In this document: one piece after another, positions 34,408 through 40,936 of the stretch
Layout of the letters: the number at the start of each line of letters is the position of its first letter
Position numbering within the stretch: position 1 is the first letter of the stretch
The notes under the pieces: generated by a model
The model's database searches: none
The model's input: only the letters and a program-made list of their open reading frames with translations
What the model was told of the DNA's origin: nothing
Source of the DNA: Myxococcaceae bacterium
Lineage (GTDB): Bacteria; Myxococcota_A; Polyangia; Polyangiales; Ga0077539
Direction: 5' to 3'
NCBI GenBank assembly: GCA_004297725.1
Contig: SCUS01000050.1
Coordinates: 18,025-82,024, forward strand
Length of the DNA stretch: 64,000 nucleotides
Translations under genes and position numbers: made by a program

Positions 34408-35861
34408 TACCCCCTCCCCTTCAGCGCCGACTTCATCACCTTGCCCATCGCGTTGCGCGGCAGCTCGTCGAGCACGACAAGCTCCCTCGGGCGCTTCACC
34501 TCCGCGAGCTTCACGTGCTCGCGCAGCTCGGCCAGCGTGAGCGACGCGCCCTCGCGCAGCGCCACCACGGCGCACACCCGCTCGCCCCACTCCTCGTCGG
34601 CCACGCCCACCACCGCGACCTCGCGCACCGCGGGGTGGGCCTCGATCTGCTCCTCGATCTCCCTCGTCGAGAGCTTGTACGCGCCGACCTTCAGGATGTC
34701 CTGGCTGGCCCGGCCGACGATGCGCACGCAGCCGTCGTCGTCGAGCGTCACCACGTCGCCGGTGCGAAACCAGCGCGCCCCCTCGCCGTCCACCACGAAG
34801 CTCTCGGCGTCGGCGTCGGGGCGGTTCCAGTAGCCCTTCATGGTTCCGGGGGAGGACACCTGGAGCTCGTCGTCGACCACGCGCACCCTCGTCCCTGGGA
34901 CCGCCCACCCCACGGCCCCGGCGCGCCGCTCTCCCACCAGCGGGTTGGAGAGGGTGATGAGCGTCTCGCTCATGCCGTAGCGCTCCAGGATGGTGTGGCC
35001 CGTGCGGGCCTCGAAGGCGCGGAGGTGATCCGCCGAGAGGGCCGCCGAGCCGCAGGTCACCAGCCGCAGCGAGGAGAGCGCCGAGGCGCCCTCGTCGTCG
35101 AGCGCACCGAGCAGCCGGTGCACCATCGTCGGAACGCTCATGAACACCGTCGCTCCGCGCCTCGCGCCATCGACCACCGCCGCGGGGGAGAAGCGGGGGA
35201 CGAGGCGCACGCACGCGCCGCGAGAGAGGGCGCCCAGCAGGCACACGCAGAGCCCGTGCACATGGAAGAGCGGCAGCGCGTCGAGCACCACGTCGGAGGG
35301 GGCGAGGGCCCAGAGGTCCATGAGGGCGCCGATGCCTGCGGAGAGGCCCGCGACGGTGTGGGCGCAGCCCTTGGAGCGACCGGTGGTCCCGGAGGTGTAG
35401 ATGAGCATCGCGAGGTCGTCGCCGTGGAGCGCGACGTCCGCGGCGTCGAGGGTCGAGGCGCCCTCCTCCAGCAGGGCGCGAGAGCTCACCACCGGGGCGC
35501 GCGCGGTCAGGTCGTGGAGCGCGGGGCAGGGCTCGTCCTCGATGACCAGCGAGGCGCCGCTGTCGGCGAGCACGTGGGCGAGCTCCTGCTCCTGGTAGCC
35601 GGGGTTGACCGGGACCACCACCACGCCGCGGCGCAGGCATCCCAGCAGGCAGAGCACGCCGTCGACGGAGGAGCGCAGCACCAGGGCCGCGCGGTCGCCC
35701 TTGGAGAGGCCCCGGCGGGCGAGCGCGGAGGCGACGTTGGCGCTGAGCTCGTCGAGCGCGGCGAAGGAGAGCGTGAGCTCGTCGAGGGCGAGGGCGGGCT
35801 GCGGGCCCCGCGCGTGGACGAAGCGGAGCAGCGGGTTCGATCCGTCGTGCATGGGGGGCAT
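34407..35861 (-). CDS. Acyl-CoA synthetase (AMP-forming)
   Basis: A 484-residue member of the ANL superfamily. The start is ATG 35861 or 35852, both without a clear Shine-Dalgarno. The P-loop YTSGTTGRSKG is near residue 165, LERYGMSE near 295, YWNRPDADAE and FRTGDVV supply the nucleotide-binding Asp, GRASQDILKVGAYKLS is the hinge, and NAMGKVMK carries the catalytic Lys near the C-terminus. Its length and short acyl pocket region (LPLFHVHGLCV) resemble malonyl-CoA or short-chain synthetases, but the substrate is not certain. Confidence 0.9.
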   Translation of the reverse strand: MPPMHDGSNPLLRFVHARGPQPALALDELTLSFAALDELSANVASALARRGLSKGDRAALVLRSSVDGVLCLLGCLRRGVVVVPVNPGYQEQELAHVLADSGASLVIEDEPCPALHDLTARAPVVSSRALLEEGASTLDAADVALHGDDLAMLIYTSGTTGRSKGCAHTVAGLSAGIGALMDLWALAPSDVVLDALPLFHVHGLCVCLLGALSRGACVRLVPRFSPAAVVDGARRGATVFMSVPTMVHRLLGALDDEGASALSSLRLVTCGSAALSADHLRAFEARTGHTILERYGMSETLITLSNPLVGERRAGAVGWAVPGTRVRVVDDELQVSSPGTMKGYWNRPDADAESFVVDGEGARWFRTGDVVTLDDDGCVRIVGRASQDILKVGAYKLSTREIEEQIEAHPAVREVAVVGVADEEWGERVCAVVALREGASLTLAELREHVKLAEVKRPRELVVLDELPRNAMGKVMKSALKGRG

Positions 35862-35914
35862 CGTCGCCGATGGGCGGCGGGGCGGTCGAGCGGGTGCGGG
35901 TGGAGGGATAGAGG

Positions 35915-36085
35915 CTACGGGGTGGCGGGCTGCGGGGTGGGGGCGCCGTCGGCCTTCACGTTGACGAGCACCCGGTTGGCGAGCGACTCCATCCGGGCGA
36001 GCTGGGCGGGAAGGGGCTTGGAAGCGGGTTTGGAGGCGGGCTTGGAGGTGGATTTCTACGAGGGGGACTTCCTGGGGTTGGCCAT
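35915..36085 (-). pseudogene. Small Lys/Pro-rich ORF interrupted by an in-frame amber codon
   Basis: From ATG 36085 the frame reads MANPRKSPS, TAG, then continues in the same frame as KSTSKPASKPASKPLPAQLARM and ends with TAG at 35915, for 56 codons in all. The composition is continuous across the stop, so the amber codon probably broke a small basic gene. Alternatively the real start lies downstream, for example ATG 35989 or so giving an 18-residue peptide. No family was recognised. Confidence 0.4.
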
Positions 36086-36369
36086 CGGGTGTTGCTCCGG
36101 GGTGGACCGACGCAGCGGGGTCGGTGGAGGGGGAGGATGCAGGCAATGGGGGATGGCGACGGGGCGCCAAGGGGGTCCGTGGAAGGGGCCGAACGATCAT
36201 GGAGGAAGGGTAGGCAGGGATGCGAGAGGGAGCCCGGGATGGCGTGGGGTTGGGGAGGGGGCTCGGTCGAAGCTCTGGCGGATCAAGGTGCACCTCGCGA
36301 TGGGTGCGGCGAACCACCTCTCACTCACCGGCAGACCTCCAGGCCATCGTTCAGTGCCACGCCCACTCC
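36086..36369. other. Gene-free stretch left of the insertion sequence
   Basis: About 280 nt with no credible ORF, repeat or promoter visible. Purine-rich on the plus strand. Confidence 0.4.
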
Positions 36370-37605
36370 CAGGGCGAGCGCATGAGAAGTCATGCGTTTT
36401 CGCCAAGTAGCAAGTGAGCGAGATAGGCATTGTCACACGCGGCGCGCTTGCTCTTGATCTTCACGCCCTTCTTGAGCGAGCCGTCGCGCCGCAAGAGCAC
36501 GAGTGCGGCCCGACGCATCGCCGCGAGGTTCTCGGCTCCCTGCACGGCGCTCACGGAGCAGTCGTCCTCGCGCAACTGCGCGTCGAGCACCCAGTGAAGT
36601 CCGTTCTCCACGCCCCAGTGTGCGAGGATGATCTCGCCGAACCGCTCCGGCGGCGCCTCGAGGTTTGAAACGTAGAACTGGTCCTCCCGGGTGAGCTCGC
36701 CGTGCACCTCTCGAACGCGCGTCACACGAATCACCGAGCGGACACCGGGCAACTGTTCCTCGGTCACGCCCGCAGCCGCGGCGCTCGCCACGGCGATGTG
36801 GCGGACCTCCAATCGACCGTGAGCCTCCCTGGCACTCGCGGAGCGAGGAACCCCGTCGGGCTCGTTCGCCACCGGAATGTCCTGAAAGAAGTGGGCGACG
36901 CGCTCATGCATCGCGCCCCGATTGCCCTTGAGCGAGCACAGCCACTGGGCCCCCTTCTCGACCATCAGCCCCATGTTCTCTCGGCAACAGCCGTTGGCGT
37001 CCGTGGTGAGGATCGCGCCGCGTACGTCCAGCCACTCCAGCATCGCGCGCGTCGCGTCGAGCTCGCCGGGCGCACCGGTGGTGCCCGTCATCCCGAGCAG
37101 GACGCGCGCCTCGCTGGCCCACACGTGCACCGGGTGCAGAGTCCGGTCGCTGTGGGTTCCGAGACCGCGCAGGGTCTTGCCGTCGATGGCCACCACGCGG
37201 TCCTTCAGGTCGTCCACGAGCGAGCGCATCCATGTCGACAGGCAGGCCCCGAAGGCCTGGGGTCGCAGCAGGCGGAAGACCCGTTGGAGCGTGTCCGCCG
37301 AGGGGACGCTAGCGCGCAGGTCGAGCCACCGCGAGAGCCAGTCGCGCTTGCCCTCCGCGATGGTCTCGATCTCATCCCATCCCTCGGCACCACAGAGCAT
37401 CCCGACGAGGACGATGCCCACGATCGTCAGCAACGGGTGGGTGATCCGCGCCGCGGCGCGACGTGGTTCAGGCAGCGTTGCGAAGTGGACGAGCAGGGCG
37501 GGCTGCTTCGGCGTGCGCTTCGGCGCGATGCATCGGGAGCTCTGCATGCGAGAAGGGGTACTACCGACCTCGCGGAAACTGAAGAGTCCTCATGCGCTCG
37601 CCCTG
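36370..37605 (-). mobile_element. ISAs1-family insertion sequence
   Basis: The ends are inverted repeats: CAGGGCGAGCGCATGAG starting at 36370 and its reverse complement ending at 37605, with further partial matches inwards. The length of about 1.24 kb and the single transposase gene fit ISAs1. I could not find the expected 8-10 bp target duplication: the left flank ends CCCACTCC and the right flank starts GGCGAACG. Confidence 0.8.
36390..37547 (-). CDS. ISAs1-family transposase
   Basis: A 385-residue DDE transposase, full length and uninterrupted. HPLLTIVGIVLVGMLCGAEGWDEIE is the family's N-terminal associated domain. The acidic residues are in VVAIDGKTLRG (first Asp), LTTDANGCC (second Asp) and HWGVENGLHWVLD (Glu region). 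QLREDDCSVSAVQGAENLAAMRRAAL is the typical C-terminal helix. The gene is likely still functional. It is next to a lower-GC island. Confidence 0.92.
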   Translation of the reverse strand: MQSSRCIAPKRTPKQPALLVHFATLPEPRRAAARITHPLLTIVGIVLVGMLCGAEGWDEIETIAEGKRDWLSRWLDLRASVPSADTLQRVFRLLRPQAFGACLSTWMRSLVDDLKDRVVAIDGKTLRGLGTHSDRTLHPVHVWASEARVLLGMTGTTGAPGELDATRAMLEWLDVRGAILTTDANGCCRENMGLMVEKGAQWLCSLKGNRGAMHERVAHFFQDIPVANEPDGVPRSASAREAHGRLEVRHIAVASAAAAGVTEEQLPGVRSVIRVTRVREVHGELTREDQFYVSNLEAPPERFGEIILAHWGVENGLHWVLDAQLREDDCSVSAVQGAENLAAMRRAALVLLRRDGSLKKGVKIKSKRAACDNAYLAHLLLGENA

Positions 37606-37633
37606 GGCGAACGGGGGTGCAACCTGATTGGAC

Positions 37634-38068
37634 CTACGGTCGCTGAGGCGGTCCAGCATCCCAAGCATCGAGGCACCGGTCCACGCATAAGCCTCTTGGA
37701 AGGCCACAAGTAGTCACACAGACATGCGAGCGGCCAAGTAGTTGAGGCAACAATGCGCGATAGGTCTGTCTCTCAGCCGCCCCGCCGTCACTCGAAACGA
37801 TGGCTTCCATGGCCGCCTGCAACCGGTCATACGCTTCACATTCGGGAGTTCGGCGTTTGCACAAATCGAATGTTTCACGACACGCACTCATGCAGGCACG
37901 GACAGTCTGGTGACCACGCCCAACCACACTCCCACCATCCAAAGGGGTGGGAGAAGGGGCGGAATGGCTTGTTGGCGTTCGTCGAGGAAACGCGGCCCCG
38001 CCACGACAACCCACAAACATCAGAGACGCGAGAGCCATCCGCAGCGACATTTCGGGAATAACGGTCAT
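37634..38068 (-). CDS. Cys-rich lipoprotein, third gene of the low-GC island
   Basis: A 144-residue protein; ATG 38068 is used, with ATG 38050 (MSLRMALASLMFVGC) as an alternative. The signal peptide ends in the lipobox MFVGC. The mature part has eight cysteines in pairs (ACMSAC, LCKRRTPEC, HVCVTTCGLPRGLC, DRC), suggesting disulfides. Its GC content is below that of the surroundings. It starts 14 nt after the stop of the 607-residue protein, so all three island genes probably share one transcript. No family was recognised. Confidence 0.6.
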   Translation of the reverse strand: MTVIPEMSLRMALASLMFVGCRGGAAFPRRTPTSHSAPSPTPLDGGSVVGRGHQTVRACMSACRETFDLCKRRTPECEAYDRLQAAMEAIVSSDGGAAERQTYRALLPQLLGRSHVCVTTCGLPRGLCVDRCLDAWDAGPPQRP

Positions 38069-38081
38069 CACCAAAGGACCA

Positions 38082-39905
38082 TCAGGTCGATGGTTCCGTC
38101 AATTCTGGCGGAACCACACAACGCTCGTGAATCCAAAAATCCAGGTGATTTTCCCGCTCACTATTTCCGAGCGTCCTCAAGTCTGATGCTTGCAATAAGA
38201 CCTCTGCAATCCTTGATTCCAGCGCATCGCGAGCCTGGTCCCACACGTTTTGACTGAAGCTAAAATCGCACGTATTAAAGGGAGAAGAAGACGACCCCAC
38301 CCGCGTTGCGCTCTCGCACTCCTCCTTGCGTGCTCGCAAGCTATTGAGCGCATTTCGACCGGAGGCTGCAGCACTGGCGAGAGGGACCTGCACATCAGCC
38401 TCCCTTCCTACCCCAAGAGTAATACTATCGAGCGAAGCCTGAAGCGAGGCCGTAGCGTTGGAGATCAGGTCGCATGCTGGAATTCTCAGAGCCTCAGTGG
38501 GAAGTGTGGAAAGACATTCCCTGAGCGAAGCTACGCCCGGCGCCGACCTGCCCAAGATATTCCTCGCCTCACGAAGAGCACGGAGAATATTCAATGCGGT
38601 TTCGTAGGCGCGTTCTATCTCGCGGAATCTTTGCAGGTATGTTTCGCACCAAATTGACTTAGGCGGAGGGCGGATCCTCAACCAGTCTGGCAATCTCCAG
38701 TCCTGGCATAGCGGGCTGTCTTGGTTCCGCAAGCAATTGATCCGAAAGCAAATTCGCGGATGACGACGACACCAAGTCGGATCCGGCCTCGGCCACGGGA
38801 ACCGCGGATCCAGGGGGCAGTGTCGACGTAGCTGCTCCCCTAACAACCGGTAGAGTTCGTTCATCAGGGCAGGCACGACCCGCATCCGATTGCAGATATC
38901 ATCGGCGGCGCTTCGGGCTGCGGCTGCCTGCTCATGGTTAGGGTTGGTATTCACACCGGGGGGGCACGTAACCGAGGCTCCTCTGGACAACGTGAGCAGA
39001 CCCTGAGCCCCTCGAAAGCAAACGCAGTCAGTCTCCTCGGGAGAGTTGGGCGCAGTGTCGTTACAAGGCCACAAAGCTGACGGAGGAGCACACGCCGGAG
39101 ATGGCGGATCGGGAGCATCCTCAGCGTGGCGGATTCTCTCATAGAGGTCGTTGATGGCCTTCTGCAAATCCCCGCACCCGGTTTGCCCCAACGGTGATAT
39201 GGGGAACGAAGGGTTTCCTTCAAAACGCCAGCCAGCCGCACCCCATGGCGACCAATCAGCCAGCCACCCAGGTGAATACCCTTCCGAAATCTGGCTCACA
39301 TCGGAAGGTATGTCGGACGACCAGGATCGCGGAAGCAGGATCCCCGCTGACGGGGGCAGGATGATCCCTCCATCAGACCCACCACATTTCCCGCCGCAAC
39401 CGCAACCACCGGCCTTGCTGGGTCCGCAGCCGCCCGACTTCTTCATCCCTGAGGGATGGTGGTCGTGCCCCGTCCCACCCCCGCACTTCCCGCCGCAGCC
39501 ACAGCCCCCTGGCTTCCCACCGCACCCGCCGCTCTTCGACCCGAGCCCACGACCCATGACCCCAGCGCCGGGCACGATCTCATACGGCTTCGACTCCTGC
39601 GCCCTCCCGGTCATGCCAGCGGGCAGGATCTCGTACACCTTCCCCGTACGAGGAACGGTAGCGCCTCCTTGCGTCGGCAACGCCCCCACGGGGTCGTACG
39701 AAAGCCCGATTGCCTGTTTGCTGAACACCTTGGGCGTCGGCACACCCCTAGCGATCGATGACGCCCCCTTCGTCCATCCTACGAGACCCTGCGCCGCAGT
39801 TCCCGCCTCTGGCAGGATCTCATGGGGCTTCGGCTCCTTCACGTCGCCAGCGCCCTTCATCGCGCTGCCGGTCATGTCCGCGGGCAGGATCTCGTAGGAC
39901 TTCAT
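38082..39905 (-). CDS. Unknown 607-aa protein with EILP repeats and Gly/Cys/His segment
   Basis: Start ATG 39905 has AGGAGG 6 nt upstream. No signal peptide or membrane helix is visible. Residues 1-115 contain four copies of a [YH]EI[LV]P motif (4-8, 28-32, 91-95, 108-112), two followed by AxMTG. Residues 125-180 are nearly all Gly, Cys and Lys, with two copies of GGCGCGGKCGG separated by GHDHH: eight Cys and several His, suggesting metal binding. Residues 190-607 are helical with scattered Cys and many Arg/Pro (RHCPLDPRFPWPRPDPTWC). The gene has lower GC than its surroundings. No family was recognised. It could be a structural, metal-binding or peptide-precursor-like protein; I do not assign a function. 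Confidence 0.75.
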   Translation of the reverse strand: MKSYEILPADMTGSAMKGAGDVKEPKPHEILPEAGTAAQGLVGWTKGASSIARGVPTPKVFSKQAIGLSYDPVGALPTQGGATVPRTGKVYEILPAGMTGRAQESKPYEIVPGAGVMGRGLGSKSGGCGGKPGGCGCGGKCGGGTGHDHHPSGMKKSGGCGPSKAGGCGCGGKCGGSDGGIILPPSAGILLPRSWSSDIPSDVSQISEGYSPGWLADWSPWGAAGWRFEGNPSFPISPLGQTGCGDLQKAINDLYERIRHAEDAPDPPSPACAPPSALWPCNDTAPNSPEETDCVCFRGAQGLLTLSRGASVTCPPGVNTNPNHEQAAAARSAADDICNRMRVVPALMNELYRLLGEQLRRHCPLDPRFPWPRPDPTWCRRHPRICFRINCLRNQDSPLCQDWRLPDWLRIRPPPKSIWCETYLQRFREIERAYETALNILRALREARNILGRSAPGVASLRECLSTLPTEALRIPACDLISNATASLQASLDSITLGVGREADVQVPLASAAASGRNALNSLRARKEECESATRVGSSSSPFNTCDFSFSQNVWDQARDALESRIAEVLLQASDLRTLGNSERENHLDFWIHERCVVPPELTEPST

Positions 39906-39933
39906 CGTGAACCTCCTGGCCTCGACTCCGGCC

Positions 39934-40314
39934 TCAGCCCGACCACCCGCAGACGATGATCCGCACGGTCGCGTTCTGGTTGGCTGACACCCGAAACCGC
40001 CCGTACGCCGCGAGGTCGGCAGGTGCAGAAAGTGTCATGAACCCCGACGCCGGGAGGTCTGCGATCGCCGCGACGGCGACCGAGGCTGTGGTGCCAGTCG
40101 CCCAGGTGTTGTCCTGCACAGCATTGTTGTACTCGAAGATCACGCTGACCGTCGTGCTCGCCGCCGCGATCGCATCGACGATGATCTGCACTTTGAGCTT
40201 CTCGGCGCTGCCCAGCAAGGCGTTGAACTCCGTCCCGCTGACGTAGGTCGGCGCGCTGGTGGACACGCCGCCAATGGATTGATTGAACACCTCGACATTG
40301 AACAGTCGTGACAT
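39934..40314 (-). CDS. Unknown 126-aa beta-rich protein, first gene of the island
   Basis: Start ATG 40314 with AAAGGGG about 9 nt upstream. The sequence has no signal peptide, few charges, and alternating hydrophobic strands (KVQIIVDAI, TVSVIFEYNNAV, ASVAVAAIADL, YGRFRVSANQNATVRIIVCG), suggesting a single beta-sandwich or self-assembling shell-like domain. One Cys sits three residues before the end. It is the first gene after the putative phase-variable promoter and is separated from the 607-residue gene by 28 nt. No family was recognised. Confidence 0.75.
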   Translation of the reverse strand: MSRLFNVEVFNQSIGGVSTSAPTYVSGTEFNALLGSAEKLKVQIIVDAIAAASTTVSVIFEYNNAVQDNTWATGTTASVAVAAIADLPASGFMTLSAPADLAAYGRFRVSANQNATVRIIVCGWSG

Positions 40315-40388
40315 CGAATGACCCCTTTCGAATGTAAAGACCTTCGACGCGCCCCAAGCACGTCGAGCCTCGACCGTTCAACGGTAGA

Positions 40389-40413
40389 CTCTCTCTCTCT
40401 CTCCCCCTGTCAA
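40389..40413 (-). promoter_or_regulatory. Probable promoter with (GA)7-G5 tract, possibly phase-variable
   Basis: On the minus strand TTGACA (40413-40408) is followed directly by five G, then seven AG units, then TCTACC as a weak -10 candidate about 19 nt from the -35. The simple repeat occupies the spacer, so changes in repeat number by slipped-strand mispairing would change promoter spacing. It lies about 75 nt before the 126-residue gene. Confidence 0.5.
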
Positions 40414-40517
40414 GCGTGTCTCGGATTTATTCCATGCGTCTGCGCTGGCTCCGCGTCTCTCGTAGAGCGGTGGTCCGATGGGTTGAGTAGAGCGCCGCGG
40501 CGCGCGCCTCCCCGGTA

Positions 40518-40675
40518 CGACCGCGACGTCACCAGTCGCCGCCTCACCGGAGCGGAGCGACGGGGCGACCGCGACGTCACCAGTCGCCGCCTCACCGGAG
40601 CGGAGCGACGGGGCGACCGCGACGTCACCAGTCGCCGCCTCACCGGAGCGGAGCGACGGGGCGACCGCGACGTCA
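40518..40675 (+). repeat. 48-nt tandem repeat, 3 copies plus partial, left array
   Basis: Three exact head-to-tail copies of a 48-nt unit starting CGACCGCGACGTCACCAG (at 40518, 40566, 40614) and a 14-nt start of a fourth at 40662. The array is followed, after 89 nt, by the same unit in inverted orientation. Confidence 0.92.
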
Positions 40676-40766
40676 GCTCAATGCGGCCTCGTGGAATCAG
40701 CGGCTTCTCTCGACCGGGTTCGACCGCTTTCGGACTACCGAGCGTAGGGCCGCTGTGACGCACTGG

Positions 40767-40880
40767 GCTGACGTCGCGGTCGCCCCGTCGCTCCGCTCCG
40801 GTGAGGCGACGACTGGTGACGTCGCGGTCGCCCCGTCGCTCCGCTCCGGTGAGGCGACGACTGGTGACGTCCCGGTCGCT
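40767..40880 (-). repeat. 48-nt repeat, inverted right array
   Basis: About 2.3 copies of the same 48-nt unit in reverse orientation, with one shared base difference (GGCGACGACTGG). Together with the left array it forms an inverted repeat with arms of about 112 nt and an 89-nt centre, able to make a large cruciform or hairpin. Confidence 0.9.
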
Positions 40881-40936
40881 CCCCACCACTCCCCGCTCAC
40901 GACCTCCGCCCTCCTCCCGCTCCGCCTCCCGCCCCT

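Noticed and set aside
38250..38657. Plus-strand ORF inside the island
   Set aside because: It is antisense to the 607-aa gene, which has a strong Shine-Dalgarno and motif structure.
40678..40766. tRNA-like GGGTTCGACCGC segment
   Set aside because: No acceptor stem, D-arm or CCA-compatible 3' end can be formed around it.
40518..40880. CRISPR array
   Set aside because: The 48-nt units are directly adjacent with no spacers, occur in both orientations, and no cas gene is nearby.
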